A stretch of 64,000 nucleotides of DNA. Source: Microbispora hainanensis (GTDB lineage: Bacteria > Actinomycetota > Actinomycetes > Streptosporangiales > Streptosporangiaceae). Below the pieces are notes generated by a model. It made no database searches, had not been told where the DNA came from, and saw only the letters and a list, made by a program, of their open reading frames with translations. The translations under genes were made by a program, and so were the position numbers. Position 1 is the first letter of the stretch. Every line of letters begins with the position of its first letter. This document shows positions 55,488 to 63,831 of the stretch, one piece after another. The stretch covers positions 7,750,001-7,814,000 of the forward strand of contig NZ_CP108086.1 of assembly GCF_036186745.1 (NCBI RefSeq), given 5' to 3'.

Positions 55488-58400
55488 TTACTCGTGTAGT
55501 CGTCGGGCTTGTCCGAGGCGGTGGTAGGTGAAGGCCCAGCGGTCTTCGCCTACTTGGCGGCGGGTGTAGCGCTCGGGGTGCTGGTAGCGGTCGCGGTTGT
55601 GGAACTGGCACGCCGGGCCCAGCAGCTTCAGATCCGTGAGCCCGCCGGTGCTCCAGTTGTCGGCGTGGTCGATCTGGCACATGGTCGCCGGCAGCGGGCA
55701 GCCGTCGACCCAGCACGTGGCATACCGGGCGAAGATGGCCCGCCGCTGGGCAGGAGTCGCCAGACGGACCTTGCGCCCCATGTCCAGCACCTGTCCCTCG
55801 GCGTTCATGACGATCCGCACCAGAGTCGAGGTCCGGGCGAGCCGATGCACGCTGGAGACGGGCAGCACCTGCCCGGTCGCCAGCAACAACCCCGGCGCGG
55901 TCCCCGGTGCCATCCCCAACGACGCACCCAGCAACGTGCCTGCCGACGCTCCCAACGCCGACCCCAAGAACGCCCCAGGCATCGCGCCCGCCGACGCACC
56001 CGGAGATCCCGGTGACCCACCTTGCGCCGCCCCCCGCGATGCCCCCTGTGCGGCTCCTTGCGATGCCTCCTGCGCCGTCTCCGGCGTCCCTCGCCCGGCT
56101 CCCGGTGCCGTTTCCGATGCCCATCCGGGTGGTGTCTCCCGCTCCGGTCCGGGCCCGCCGGGCGTCGCTCCCGACGGTCCCGATGTCCCCGACGCCTGCG
56201 TCGCACGCGAGCACCGCGCCTCGCCGCAGCACCGGCACGCGCCCTGGCCGTCGCACCGGCACGGGCTGTGGCCATGCCGGCAGTCCCCCGCAGGCCCAGG
56301 CCCGGCGTGGGTGTGACGTGCGGAGGCGTCCTCGGGCGGAGGGTCCGGCCACGCCGCCTCCGAAGGCGCCACCTCCGTAGGCGCTGCCTGCGAGTGCGCC
56401 GCCTGCGATGGCGGCGCATCCGAAGCCGTCGCGACCGAAGCCGTCGCGCCCGAAGGGGCTGTGTCCGAAGGTGCTGTGTCCGAAGGTGCTATGTCCGAAG
56501 AGACTGTGTCCGAAGGGGCAGCGTGCGAAGGCGCTGTGTGCCAATGCCCGCCACCATGAGCAGGCCATGCTGACACACCCCGCCGGACATGGGTTGCTCC
56601 AGACCGGGCCGCACCGCGATCCCACCCATCGCCCTTGGCGGGCGCGGTCTCGTCGCTCCCGGCAGAGCTGGTACTCACGGTGTCGTCGTCCTCGGCGGAG
56701 CCGGCGTTCGCGGTGTGGTCGCCCTCAGCAGCGGCGGTGCTTGCGGTGTCGCGCGGCTCGCACTCGCCGGGCCGCCGCTCACCGGCCCCGCGCTCACCGG
56801 CTCCCCAGTCACAAGGCTCCTCATCGCGAGGTCCGATCGCGGCGTCGCCAGAGCCAGCGGCAGGGTCGGTGGCAGGGGCAGCCTCGGCGATGTCGAGCCC
56901 GTCCGGGCCGTCAGGGGTATCGGTGCCACCCGAAGCATCGGGGTCGGCCATCGCGCCGGAAACGGCGTCGTCGGCGTCGGCGGGCGCAGGGGCGGCAGTG
57001 GTGTCGGCGCTCCCGGCACCGGCATCCGCCTCGGTCTCGGCAGTGTCGAACTCCTCCGGGATGTCGAGGTCGTCGGCCTCGCCGGGCGTCGGATCGCCCG
57101 TGTCCTCCCGGCCTTCCCCGAAGCCCCCGGCATCCCGCGCGTTTTCGACGTGGTCGGTGGTGTCGTCGGCCTGGCTCGGCTCGTCAGTGGTTCCGGTGGT
57201 GTCGGGGGCGTAGTCGCTGGGGGCGCTGTCGCCGAGGTCTGCGAAGTGGTCGCTGACGTCGTCGTCGGCGGCAGGGTCGGCGGTGTCTTGGGTGGCCGGG
57301 TCGGTGTCTTGGGTGGCCGGGTCGGGGTCTTGGGTGGCCGGGTCGCTGGTGTCGTCGGCGGGGTGTGGGTTGTCGTCGGTGGGGTCGGTGGTTTCGGGGT
57401 CGGTGGGGAGGGATTCGGCGCTGACCACGACGAGGAGCTCGGCGGCGATCTTCTGCTCCAGCAGGGCGATCAGCGCGTCCGCCTGACGTACCGTCAGCGG
57501 GCGGTCATCCCCCTGTGCCCTCAGCTTGGCGTACGCCTGCAACAACGCCATCAACCGGGCGCCGGCCTCACGCGGCAGGTAGAACTCCCCTTCCACGCCG
57601 CCGCCCTTGCCCGGGCGGACCCGCAGGAACCGCCGCCCGTAATCGGCCCGCTCATCCCGCTCATCCCCATCGGGGTCCAGCACCGCCCGCAGATGGCGGC
57701 CGGCCTTGGCAACCTCCGCCGCCCCCGCTTTACCGGCCAGGTCCACCAAGATCGGCTCCGCCAGGCCGGCCTGCTCGTCGGTCAGTCCGGCCACAGCGGC
57801 GCAGATGGCCTCCACCACCCCCGCCGCCAACTCACCCGCAGCGAACTTCTCCCGCACGACGGGGAGGCGCGGCAGTTCCGCCCCCAACGTGAGCAGGCGG
57901 CCCGCACCCCCCACCGTCATCCCCCCACTCGTGCGCAACCAACACCGGGTGGAGGCATGCCCATGCTGCCTGGCCTGCCCCGCACGATGCACCCGCCCCA
58001 CCCGATCGGCCAGCGCGCAGGTGATCCGATCCCGGGCGAACAGCAACTCCTCCGCCTCGGCCAGGCACACATCCACGTCATCGGGAAGCGGGGTCAGCGC
58101 CAGCTCTTGGGCCACCTCACGAACCGACCCCACCACCACCCACGACGACCGCACACGACCCCGACCACGGTCACGACCACGATCACGACCACCCACACCA
58201 TCGGAAGCACCCGCACCCGCACCCGGGCCGGCCGCGCCAGAACCATCCGCGCCAGCAGCGTCCGCACCATCAGCATCCCCACGCGCGGCACCAAAGCCAG
58301 CGCCGTCCATGCCAGCGGCATTCGCACCGGCGGCGGCCCCACGCGCGGTATCCGCGCCAGCGCCGTCCGCACCACCCTCATGGGCGGCAGCCGCGCCAGC

Positions 58401-58766
58401 GCCATGCGCGCCCGCGCCAGCAGCGTCCGCACCATCAGCGGCCTCACTGGCGACATCTGCGCCAGCGCCGTCAAGGCCGACAGCGTCCGCACGGGCGGCA
58501 CCAACGCCAGCGCCGTCCACGCCAGCGGCAGCCCCACGCGCGGCATGTGCGCCATCGATATGCGTGCCCGGGCTGGCTGTGCTCGTGGCACCGGGCGCGT
58601 CGGCGCGCTGCCGCTGCCCGAAGTTGATGATCGGGAAGGGATCACGGGCGGACGAGCCGTCGGATGACCACAGCGGCGAATTGGCGATCAGACGGTCCCA
58701 CCACTCACCGTCAATATCGCTCGAACGGTGAAGGCGCTCAGGATCGATGTCGAACAGATCCATCAC
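55488..58766 (-). CDS. DUF222 / HNH endonuclease-domain protein (13E12 family), expanded
   Basis: A 1092-aa protein, roughly twice the usual family length. The DUF222 part (~215-460) includes VREVAQELALTPLP and RITCALADRVGRVH. The C-terminal HNH nuclease motif is CWVDGCPLPATMCQIDHADNW with HNRD following. Between and before them lie long repeat inserts: Gly-Ala-Asp repeats (~60-190), Asp-Pro-Ala-Thr-Gln repeats (~480), an acidic stretch, Ser-Asp-Thr-Ala-Pro repeats (~770) and Gly-Ala-Ser-Leu repeats (~940). Members are numerous in actinobacterial genomes and are thought to be mobile-element or nuclease related; the function is unproven. It starts MMDLF at 58766. Confidence 0.88.
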   Translation of the reverse strand: MMDLFDIDPERLHRSSDIDGEWWDRLIANSPLWSSDGSSARDPFPIINFGQRQRADAPGATSTASPGTHIDGAHAARGAAAGVDGAGVGAARADAVGLDGAGADVASEAADGADAAGAGAHGAGAAAAHEGGADGAGADTARGAAAGANAAGMDGAGFGAARGDADGADAAGADGSGAAGPGAGAGASDGVGGRDRGRDRGRGRVRSSWVVVGSVREVAQELALTPLPDDVDVCLAEAEELLFARDRITCALADRVGRVHRAGQARQHGHASTRCWLRTSGGMTVGGAGRLLTLGAELPRLPVVREKFAAGELAAGVVEAICAAVAGLTDEQAGLAEPILVDLAGKAGAAEVAKAGRHLRAVLDPDGDERDERADYGRRFLRVRPGKGGGVEGEFYLPREAGARLMALLQAYAKLRAQGDDRPLTVRQADALIALLEQKIAAELLVVVSAESLPTDPETTDPTDDNPHPADDTSDPATQDPDPATQDTDPATQDTADPAADDDVSDHFADLGDSAPSDYAPDTTGTTDEPSQADDTTDHVENARDAGGFGEGREDTGDPTPGEADDLDIPEEFDTAETEADAGAGSADTTAAPAPADADDAVSGAMADPDASGGTDTPDGPDGLDIAEAAPATDPAAGSGDAAIGPRDEEPCDWGAGERGAGERRPGECEPRDTASTAAAEGDHTANAGSAEDDDTVSTSSAGSDETAPAKGDGWDRGAARSGATHVRRGVSAWPAHGGGHWHTAPSHAAPSDTVSSDIAPSDTAPSDTAPSGATASVATASDAPPSQAAHSQAAPTEVAPSEAAWPDPPPEDASARHTHAGPGPAGDCRHGHSPCRCDGQGACRCCGEARCSRATQASGTSGPSGATPGGPGPERETPPGWASETAPGAGRGTPETAQEASQGAAQGASRGAAQGGSPGSPGASAGAMPGAFLGSALGASAGTLLGASLGMAPGTAPGLLLATGQVLPVSSVHRLARTSTLVRIVMNAEGQVLDMGRKVRLATPAQRRAIFARYATCWVDGCPLPATMCQIDHADNWSTGGLTDLKLLGPACQFHNRDRYQHPERYTRRQVGEDRWAFTYHRLGQARRLHE

Positions 58767-58969
58767 ACCCTCCTCGATTGATTCGAAATCCCGTTTGAAT
58801 TATCTCCTGCTCATGTCACTCTTAGCAACCGGACGACCCGGTTCAGTTGGGGCCACAGACTTGCGGCGCAGCGGGTGTGGGAGAGCCCGGCCGCGATGAG
58901 GACGCACCACCAGCGACGGACCATCAGCCGAGGCAGAGAACGGGCACGTGTCCCGCCCTGGCACAGAGG

Positions 58970-59320
58970 CGGTCGAACCGGGACGGTGGGACGGTGCGAG
59001 GCTGCTGGCGCGACTGAGCAGGACGGTCGAACTCGGACGGCCGGACGGCCGGACGGCGCGAGGCTCCCGGCGCGACCGAGCAAGACGGTCAGACCCGAAC
59101 GATCGGACGGCGCGAGACCTGGCGTGACCGAGCAGGACGGTCGAACTCGGACGGCCGGACGGCCGGACGGCGCGAGGCTCCCGGCGCGACCGAGCAAGAC
59201 GGTCAGACCCGAACGATCGGACGGCGCGAGACCTGGCGTGACCGAGCAGGACGATCGGACCCGGACGGCCGGACGGCCGGACGGCGCGAGGCTCCTGGCG
59301 CGACTGAGCAGGGCGGTCGG
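58970..59320. repeat. 114-bp tandem repeat array
   Basis: Units begin with GGACGGTCGAACTCGG at 59021 and 59135, and with a diverged copy at 59249, exactly 114 bp apart. The last is partial, and a diverged fragment precedes them from about 58970. Each unit is itself two related ~57-bp halves ending in GACCGAGCA. The array lies in a 915-bp stretch (58767-59681) in which I see no supportable gene. Confidence 0.85.
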
Positions 59321-59681
59321 AGTGGGAGGGTCCTGCGGCCTTTTGGGTGGCTACGGATCTTGGGCAAGTCGGTCACTGCGCCGCAAGGAAACTCCGGTCC
59401 TCACGAAGCCCGCTCCGCTGGGCCTTCGCTGCGGTCCTCGTTCCCTTCCGCTCCGCTCCCTCCACCCCGGAACCTCGATGGACGGACTACCAGCCGGTCA
59501 AGCGGCACGGCGCGATGAGCCGGCTGTTCGCCGTCGCCCGCGGGTAGCAGGAGCGCAGCCGCGACCTGCTGCTGCAGTCCGATGGAGCTGCCGGCGTGCG
59601 GGGGCCATCAACAAAGTCGATCAACAGAGTCGATCAGCAGGGTCAGGCCGCGGAGTCAGCCGACAAGGTCGGCGGGCAAGG

Positions 59682-60794
59682 TCAGCGGGCAGAGTCCAGT
59701 TCTCTCCACAGCTCTTCGGGCACGGGCGTGGCCGCGAGGTCGAGGTCTTCCCTGACCTCCTCCGCGCTGCGTGCGCCGATCAGGATGGTGGTGACGGCGG
59801 GGTGGCGGTGGGGGAAGCGCAGGGCGGCGGCGGGGAGCGGCACGCCGTGGGAGGCGCAGATGCGTCCCAGCTCTCGTGCGCGTTCGACGACGGCGGGTGG
59901 GGCGGCGTCGTAGTCGTAGGTGGCGCCTCCGGCGAGGATGCCGCTGTTGAACACCCCACCGGCGATCACGGCCACCCCGCGCCGCTGGCATTCGGGCAGC
60001 AGTTCCTCGGCGGCGGAGCGGTCGAGCAACGTGTAGCGTCCCGCGACCAGCACGGCGTCCAGGTCGGTCTCCCGCACGAACCGGGTCAGCATCGGCGCCT
60101 GGTTCATCCCGGCGCCGATCGCGCCGATCACCCCCTGGTCGCGCAGCTCGGCCAGCGCCGGGTAGGCCTGACCGGCGGCCTGCTCCCAGTAGTCGTCGGG
60201 GTCATGGATGAACACCAGATCGAAACGATCGAGCCCGGTCCGTTTCAGGCTGTCGTCCAGCGAGCGCAGCACCCCCTCGCGGCTGTAGTCCCGCACCCGC
60301 ACGAACCCGGTCCGGCCGACGAAGCCCTCCTCCTCGCCCCGGCCCGGCACCAGCACCCGGCCGATCTTCGTCGACACCACCGCCTGCCCGGCCGCGTCAG
60401 CGGGCAGGCCACGCAGGAAACACCCCAGACGCTCCTCGGCCAGCCCGCTGCCGTAATGCGGCGCGGTGTCGAAGTAACGGATCCCCGCCTGCCAGGCGGC
60501 ATCCAGCGCGTGCTCGGCCTGCTCGTCGCTCACCGGCACGAACAACCCGCCCAAGGGGGCCGTGCCCAGCCCGTACCGCCCCAGCCTGCCCGCCAGAACA
60601 CCGGCCGCACACCCCGTCCCAGACACCCTTTCCGCCCCGGGCATCGATTCCCCTCCCGGCATCGGCCCTGCCCCCGCCCCAGACACCGATCCCGCCCCAG
60701 GCATCGGCCCTGCCCCGGGCATCGGCCCTGCCCCGGGCGTGGATTCCGGTCCCGGCCCTGGCCCCGGGGTGGGCCGGGTGTCGTCGGCGGTCAT
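59682..60794 (-). CDS. aldo/keto reductase, L-fucose (D-threo-aldose) dehydrogenase-like
   Basis: A 370-aa aldo/keto reductase. The family core has FDTAPHYGSGLAEERLG (catalytic Asp and Tyr), the Lys in STKIGR and LVFIHDPDD with the His. It best fits NAD(P)-dependent oxidation of a free sugar such as L-fucose to its lactone. The first ~65 residues are a Gly-Pro-Met-Ala low-complexity extension encoded by 18-bp repeats, unusual for the family; translation could start later. ATG 60794 overlaps the stop of the SDR gene (ATGA). Confidence 0.88.
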   Translation of the reverse strand: MTADDTRPTPGPGPGPESTPGAGPMPGAGPMPGAGSVSGAGAGPMPGGESMPGAERVSGTGCAAGVLAGRLGRYGLGTAPLGGLFVPVSDEQAEHALDAAWQAGIRYFDTAPHYGSGLAEERLGCFLRGLPADAAGQAVVSTKIGRVLVPGRGEEEGFVGRTGFVRVRDYSREGVLRSLDDSLKRTGLDRFDLVFIHDPDDYWEQAAGQAYPALAELRDQGVIGAIGAGMNQAPMLTRFVRETDLDAVLVAGRYTLLDRSAAEELLPECQRRGVAVIAGGVFNSGILAGGATYDYDAAPPAVVERARELGRICASHGVPLPAAALRFPHRHPAVTTILIGARSAEEVREDLDLAATPVPEELWRELDSAR

Positions 60795-61528
60795 GATGTC
60801 ACCGGCCGCAGGCGCAGACCGGACATCCCGCCGTCCACCGGCAACTCGATCCCGGTGGTCGACCCCGCCCGCGGGCTGGCCAGATACGCCACCGCATGCG
60901 CGACCTCCTCCGGCGCCACCAGACGCCCGTGCGGCTGCCGGGCCGCCAACGCCACCCGCTCGGCCTGCGGATCCGGCGCGGCATCCACCAACCGCCCGAC
61001 CCACGGAGTGTCCACCGTGCCCGGCGTCACACAGTTGACCCGGATGCCCTCACCAAGGTGATCGGCCGCCATCGCCCGCGTCAACGCCAGCACCGCCCCC
61101 TTGGACGCCGAATACAACGCCCGCTGCGGCAACCCCGCCGTCGCCGCGATCGAACACGTATTGACGACCGCCGCATACGGCGACTCACGCAGATACGGCA
61201 GCGCCGCCCGGGTCACCCGCGCGACCCCCACCACGTTCACATCCAGCACCCGCAGCCACTCGGCATCATCGTTGCCGGCCACCGAGCCCTGCGCCCCGAT
61301 ACCCGCGTTGTTCACCAGCACATCGATCCGCCCGAACCGCCCGGCCACCGCCGCGACCGCCCCCCGCACCGCCCCGTCGTCGGTCACATCACAGACGAAC
61401 TCGGTGCCCTTCACATCCAGCACCGCGACCCGGGCGCCGCGCGCGGACAGCTCCTCGGCCACCGCCCGGCCGATGCCCGACGCCCCACCGGTGACCACCG
61501 CCACCAACCCGTCGAACTCCCCGCTCAT
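60791..61528 (-). CDS. SDR, 2-keto-3-deoxy-sugar-acid (fuconate) dehydrogenase-like
   Basis: A 245-aa classical SDR with TGGASGIG, NNAGIG, the catalytic Ser in NTCSIAA and Tyr-x-x-x-Lys in YSASKG, and the C-terminal PVDGGMS. Between an L-fucose-dehydrogenase-like AKR and an FAH hydrolase, it fits the NAD-dependent 4-dehydrogenase of 2-keto-3-deoxy-L-fuconate in the non-phosphorylative route. ATG 61528 is the start that places the fold correctly. The reading frame remains open through the repeat upstream, but that extension is not protein-like. Confidence 0.88.
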   Translation of the reverse strand: MSGEFDGLVAVVTGGASGIGRAVAEELSARGARVAVLDVKGTEFVCDVTDDGAVRGAVAAVAGRFGRIDVLVNNAGIGAQGSVAGNDDAEWLRVLDVNVVGVARVTRAALPYLRESPYAAVVNTCSIAATAGLPQRALYSASKGAVLALTRAMAADHLGEGIRVNCVTPGTVDTPWVGRLVDAAPDPQAERVALAARQPHGRLVAPEEVAHAVAYLASPRAGSTTGIELPVDGGMSGLRLRPVTS

Positions 61529-61578
61529 GCCACCCCCACGCCTCGCAGCCGGGGGCCGCATGAACCGAACACGCCGCG

Positions 61579-61638
61579 CCCGCCGCTCCGCCCGCCGCTC
61601 CGCCCGCCGCTCCGCCCACCGGTTCGCCCACCGGTTCG
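61579..61638. repeat. 12-bp tandem repeats between the FAH and SDR genes
   Basis: About four units of CGCCGCTCCGCC (the first diverged) followed by two units of CACCGGTTCGCC fill the intergenic junction, ending just before the FAH stop codon. The 12-bp period keeps frame across the gap. Confidence 0.8.
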
Positions 61639-61643
61639 CTCGT

Positions 61644-62492
61644 TCATGCCTGGCCCACCCGCTGGCGCTGACGGCCCAGACCGTCGATCTCCAGCTCCAC
61701 CACATCACCCTTGCGCAGATAGGCCTGCGGGCCACGCCCCAGCGCCACCCCCGCCGGAGTCCCGGTGTTCACCACATCACCCGCCTCCAGCACCATGAAC
61801 TGGCTCAAATACCAGATCACGTGATACACCCCGAAGATCTGGTTCTTGGTGTTGCCGTTCTGCCGCAACCGGCCGTTGACCCACAACCGCAACCCCAGCG
61901 CCTGCGGATCACCCACCTCATCCGCCGTCACCAGCCACGGCCCCAGCGGATTGAACGTCTCACACGACTTGCCCTTGTCCCACTGACCCCCACGCTCGTT
62001 CTGGAACTCCCGCTCCGACACATCATTGGCGATCGCATACCCCGCGATCACCCCCGCCGCGTCCTTCGGAGAATCCAGATAACGAGCGGTGCGACCCACA
62101 ACCACCGCCAGCTCGACCTCGTAATCGGTCTTCACACTCCGGCGCGGCACCAGCACCTCGTCATCCGGGCCGACCACCGTGTTGGACGCCTTCATGAACA
62201 CCACCGGCTCACCCGGGATCGGCGCCCCCGTCTCCTCCGCATGATCGGAATAGTTCAACCCGATACACACCACCTTGCCCGGCCGGGCCACCGGCGCCCC
62301 CACCCGCTCGAACGGCCCCGCCTCCGGCAACCGGCCCTCCGCCAGCGCCACCCGCACCCGCTCGATACCGCCCCCCGCAAGGAACACACCGTCGATATCA
62401 CCCGTCACCGACGACACATCCAGCACCCGCCCGTCCGGCGCGAGCACACACGGCCGCTCCTCACCCACCGGACCCACCCGCAACAGCTTCAC
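61644..62492 (-). CDS. fumarylacetoacetate-hydrolase family protein (diketo-deoxy-sugar-acid hydrolase-like)
   Basis: A 282-aa FAH-fold hydrolase that cleaves C-C bonds of 2,4-diketo acids with Mg2+. Seen: GLNYSDHAEE, the metal ligands in DYEVELAVV, and NDVSEREFQ with PLGPWLV. In this operon the expected substrate is 2,4-diketo-3-deoxy-L-fuconate, giving pyruvate and lactate. GTG 62492 follows GGAGG at 5 nt. It is the first gene of FAH-SDR-AKR. The lactonase and dehydratase of the pathway are not in the window. Confidence 0.9.
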   Translation of the reverse strand: MKLLRVGPVGEERPCVLAPDGRVLDVSSVTGDIDGVFLAGGGIERVRVALAEGRLPEAGPFERVGAPVARPGKVVCIGLNYSDHAEETGAPIPGEPVVFMKASNTVVGPDDEVLVPRRSVKTDYEVELAVVVGRTARYLDSPKDAAGVIAGYAIANDVSEREFQNERGGQWDKGKSCETFNPLGPWLVTADEVGDPQALGLRLWVNGRLRQNGNTKNQIFGVYHVIWYLSQFMVLEAGDVVNTGTPAGVALGRGPQAYLRKGDVVELEIDGLGRQRQRVGQA

Positions 62493-62633
62493 GATCGCCT
62501 CCTATACACCCGATGTCTCGGCCCGTCGAGAGTGCCACAATCGCCAGCTCTTCGTAAAGACCGGACACTCCGGGCGCGACCGCGCCGACCGGCGCGATCG
62601 CATTCATCGGACCACTCAAGGTGGCGAATTTCC

Positions 62634-62646
62634 TTAGCTCAGCTAA
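62634..62646. promoter_or_regulatory. MarR-like palindrome in the FAH/DLH divergent region
   Basis: TTAGCT-C-AGCTAA is a perfect 6-bp dyad, followed by a partial echo CTACTAAG. It is 69 nt upstream of the DLH-like gene. Such TTAGCT-N-AGCTAA sequences are typical MarR-family operators; no such regulator is in the window. Confidence 0.5.
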
Positions 62647-62714
62647 CTACTAAGGTGGGGTCCCTGCACCGCCATCTCACGGCGGCGGTGTGACAAGAGG
62701 GAGAGGGAAGTCCA

Positions 62715-63458
62715 ATGACGCACGCGATATGGGCCGGCACGGTCGCCGTGACCGGGCACGAAGGCGCGGAACTCGAAGCGTACGCGGCCCGGCCGCTCGA
62801 CTCCGGTCCTCACGGCGGGGTCGTGGTGATCCACCACATGCCCGGCTATGACGAGGCCACCAAGGAGATCGTCCGGAAGTTCGCCGCGCACGGCTACGCG
62901 GCGGTCTGCCCCAACCTGTACTCCCGGGAGGGCGCGGGCGTGAGCCCGGACGACCAGGCCGCCGCGGCCCGGGCCAAGGGCGGCGTCCCGGACGAACAGC
63001 TCGTCGGCGACGTCGCGGGCGCCGCGGACTACCTCAAGGGGCTTGAGCACGCCAACGGCAAGGTCGGCGTCATCGGCTACTGCTCCGGCGGGCGGCAGAC
63101 GTTCCTGGCCGCCTGCTCGCTCCAGGTCGACGCGGCCGTCGACTGCTACGGGGCCTTCGTGGTCACCCCGCCGCCCGCCGAATTCGCGCTGCAGGCCGCC
63201 CCGCTGATCTCCAAGGCCGGCGACCTGTCCTGCCCGCTGCTCGGGCTCTTCGGCGCGGACGACACGCACCCTTCGCCGGAGGAGGTCGGCGTGCTCTCCG
63301 CGGAGCTGGACAAACTCGGTAAGGAACACGAGTTCCACATCTTCCCGGATGCCGGCCACGGGTTCTTCGCCACCGACCGGTCCTCGTACCGGCCCGCCGC
63401 GGCGGTGGAGGGCTGGAAGAAGGTCTTCGGTTTCTTCGGCCGCCACCTCACCGTCTGA
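62715..63458 (+). CDS. dienelactone hydrolase family protein
   Basis: A 247-aa alpha/beta hydrolase with the Cys-Asp-His triad of the DLH family: nucleophile in GYCSGGR, FGADDTHPS for the acid and DAGHGFF for the His. True dienelactone hydrolases open chlorocatechol-derived lactones, but many relatives have other ester substrates. ATG 62715 follows a GAGGGAGAGG site. It lies 12 nt before a small conserved protein, so the two form an operon, probably controlled through the palindrome at 62634. Confidence 0.92.
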   Translation: MTHAIWAGTVAVTGHEGAELEAYAARPLDSGPHGGVVVIHHMPGYDEATKEIVRKFAAHGYAAVCPNLYSREGAGVSPDDQAAAARAKGGVPDEQLVGDVAGAADYLKGLEHANGKVGVIGYCSGGRQTFLAACSLQVDAAVDCYGAFVVTPPPAEFALQAAPLISKAGDLSCPLLGLFGADDTHPSPEEVGVLSAELDKLGKEHEFHIFPDAGHGFFATDRSSYRPAAAVEGWKKVFGFFGRHLTV

Positions 63459-63470
63459 GGAGAACCAGAA

Positions 63471-63770
63471 ATGTGCACCTATCTCACCGAGAAGTTCCGG
63501 ATCGACGGCGCCGCCAAGGGCGGGTCGGGCTGGTTCACCGTCACCGACGGCATGGTCTACGTCGACCACCCCTACCACGCGACCCAGGAACACACGGTGA
63601 ACATCGACCTCGCCAACCCGGCGGAGGGCCCGTCGGCCCGGGTGGCGATCGAGCTCACCGAGGAGGGGGCGCTGGCCCTCGTGGAGGCCATCCACAAGGC
63701 CCTGGCCGCGGCGCCGCCCGGGCTCGCGTCGGCCGCCCGCCGATCCGCCCCCGCCTCCGCTTCCGCCTGA
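63471..63770 (+). CDS. DUF6295-like small protein
   Basis: A 99-aa cytoplasmic protein of unknown function. It opens MCTYLTEKF and contains GWFTVTDGMVYVDHPYHA, then HTVNIDLANP and ARVAIELTEEGA. I believe this is the DUF6295 family (from memory), short proteins often next to alpha/beta hydrolases in actinobacteria. The early Cys and paired His residues suggest metal or substrate binding. ATG 63471 follows GAGGAG and is closely coupled to the DLH gene. Confidence 0.85.
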   Translation: MCTYLTEKFRIDGAAKGGSGWFTVTDGMVYVDHPYHATQEHTVNIDLANPAEGPSARVAIELTEEGALALVEAIHKALAAAPPGLASAARRSAPASASA

Positions 63771-63789
63771 TCCCGCCCGCAGGCCGTAC

Positions 63790-63818
63790 GGCTCCCGCCC
63801 CTCTCGGAGCGGGAGCCG
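63790..63818. terminator. terminator between convergent genes
   Basis: CGGCTCCCGC and GCGGGAGCCG form a 10-bp perfect stem with a 9-nt loop, between the DUF6295-like gene and the GNAT gene. Confidence 0.8.
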
Positions 63819-63831
63819 CGAGCGGCGCGCG

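Noticed and set aside
59347-59547. 66-codon open frame between the repeat array and the aldo/keto reductase
   Set aside because: No start signal, no recognisable motif and no conserved neighbour arrangement.
58875-61061. 728-codon plus-strand open frame
   Set aside because: It runs through the 114-bp repeat array and antisense to the aldo/keto reductase. Its protein is a string of Arg/Gly/Pro repeats without a fold.
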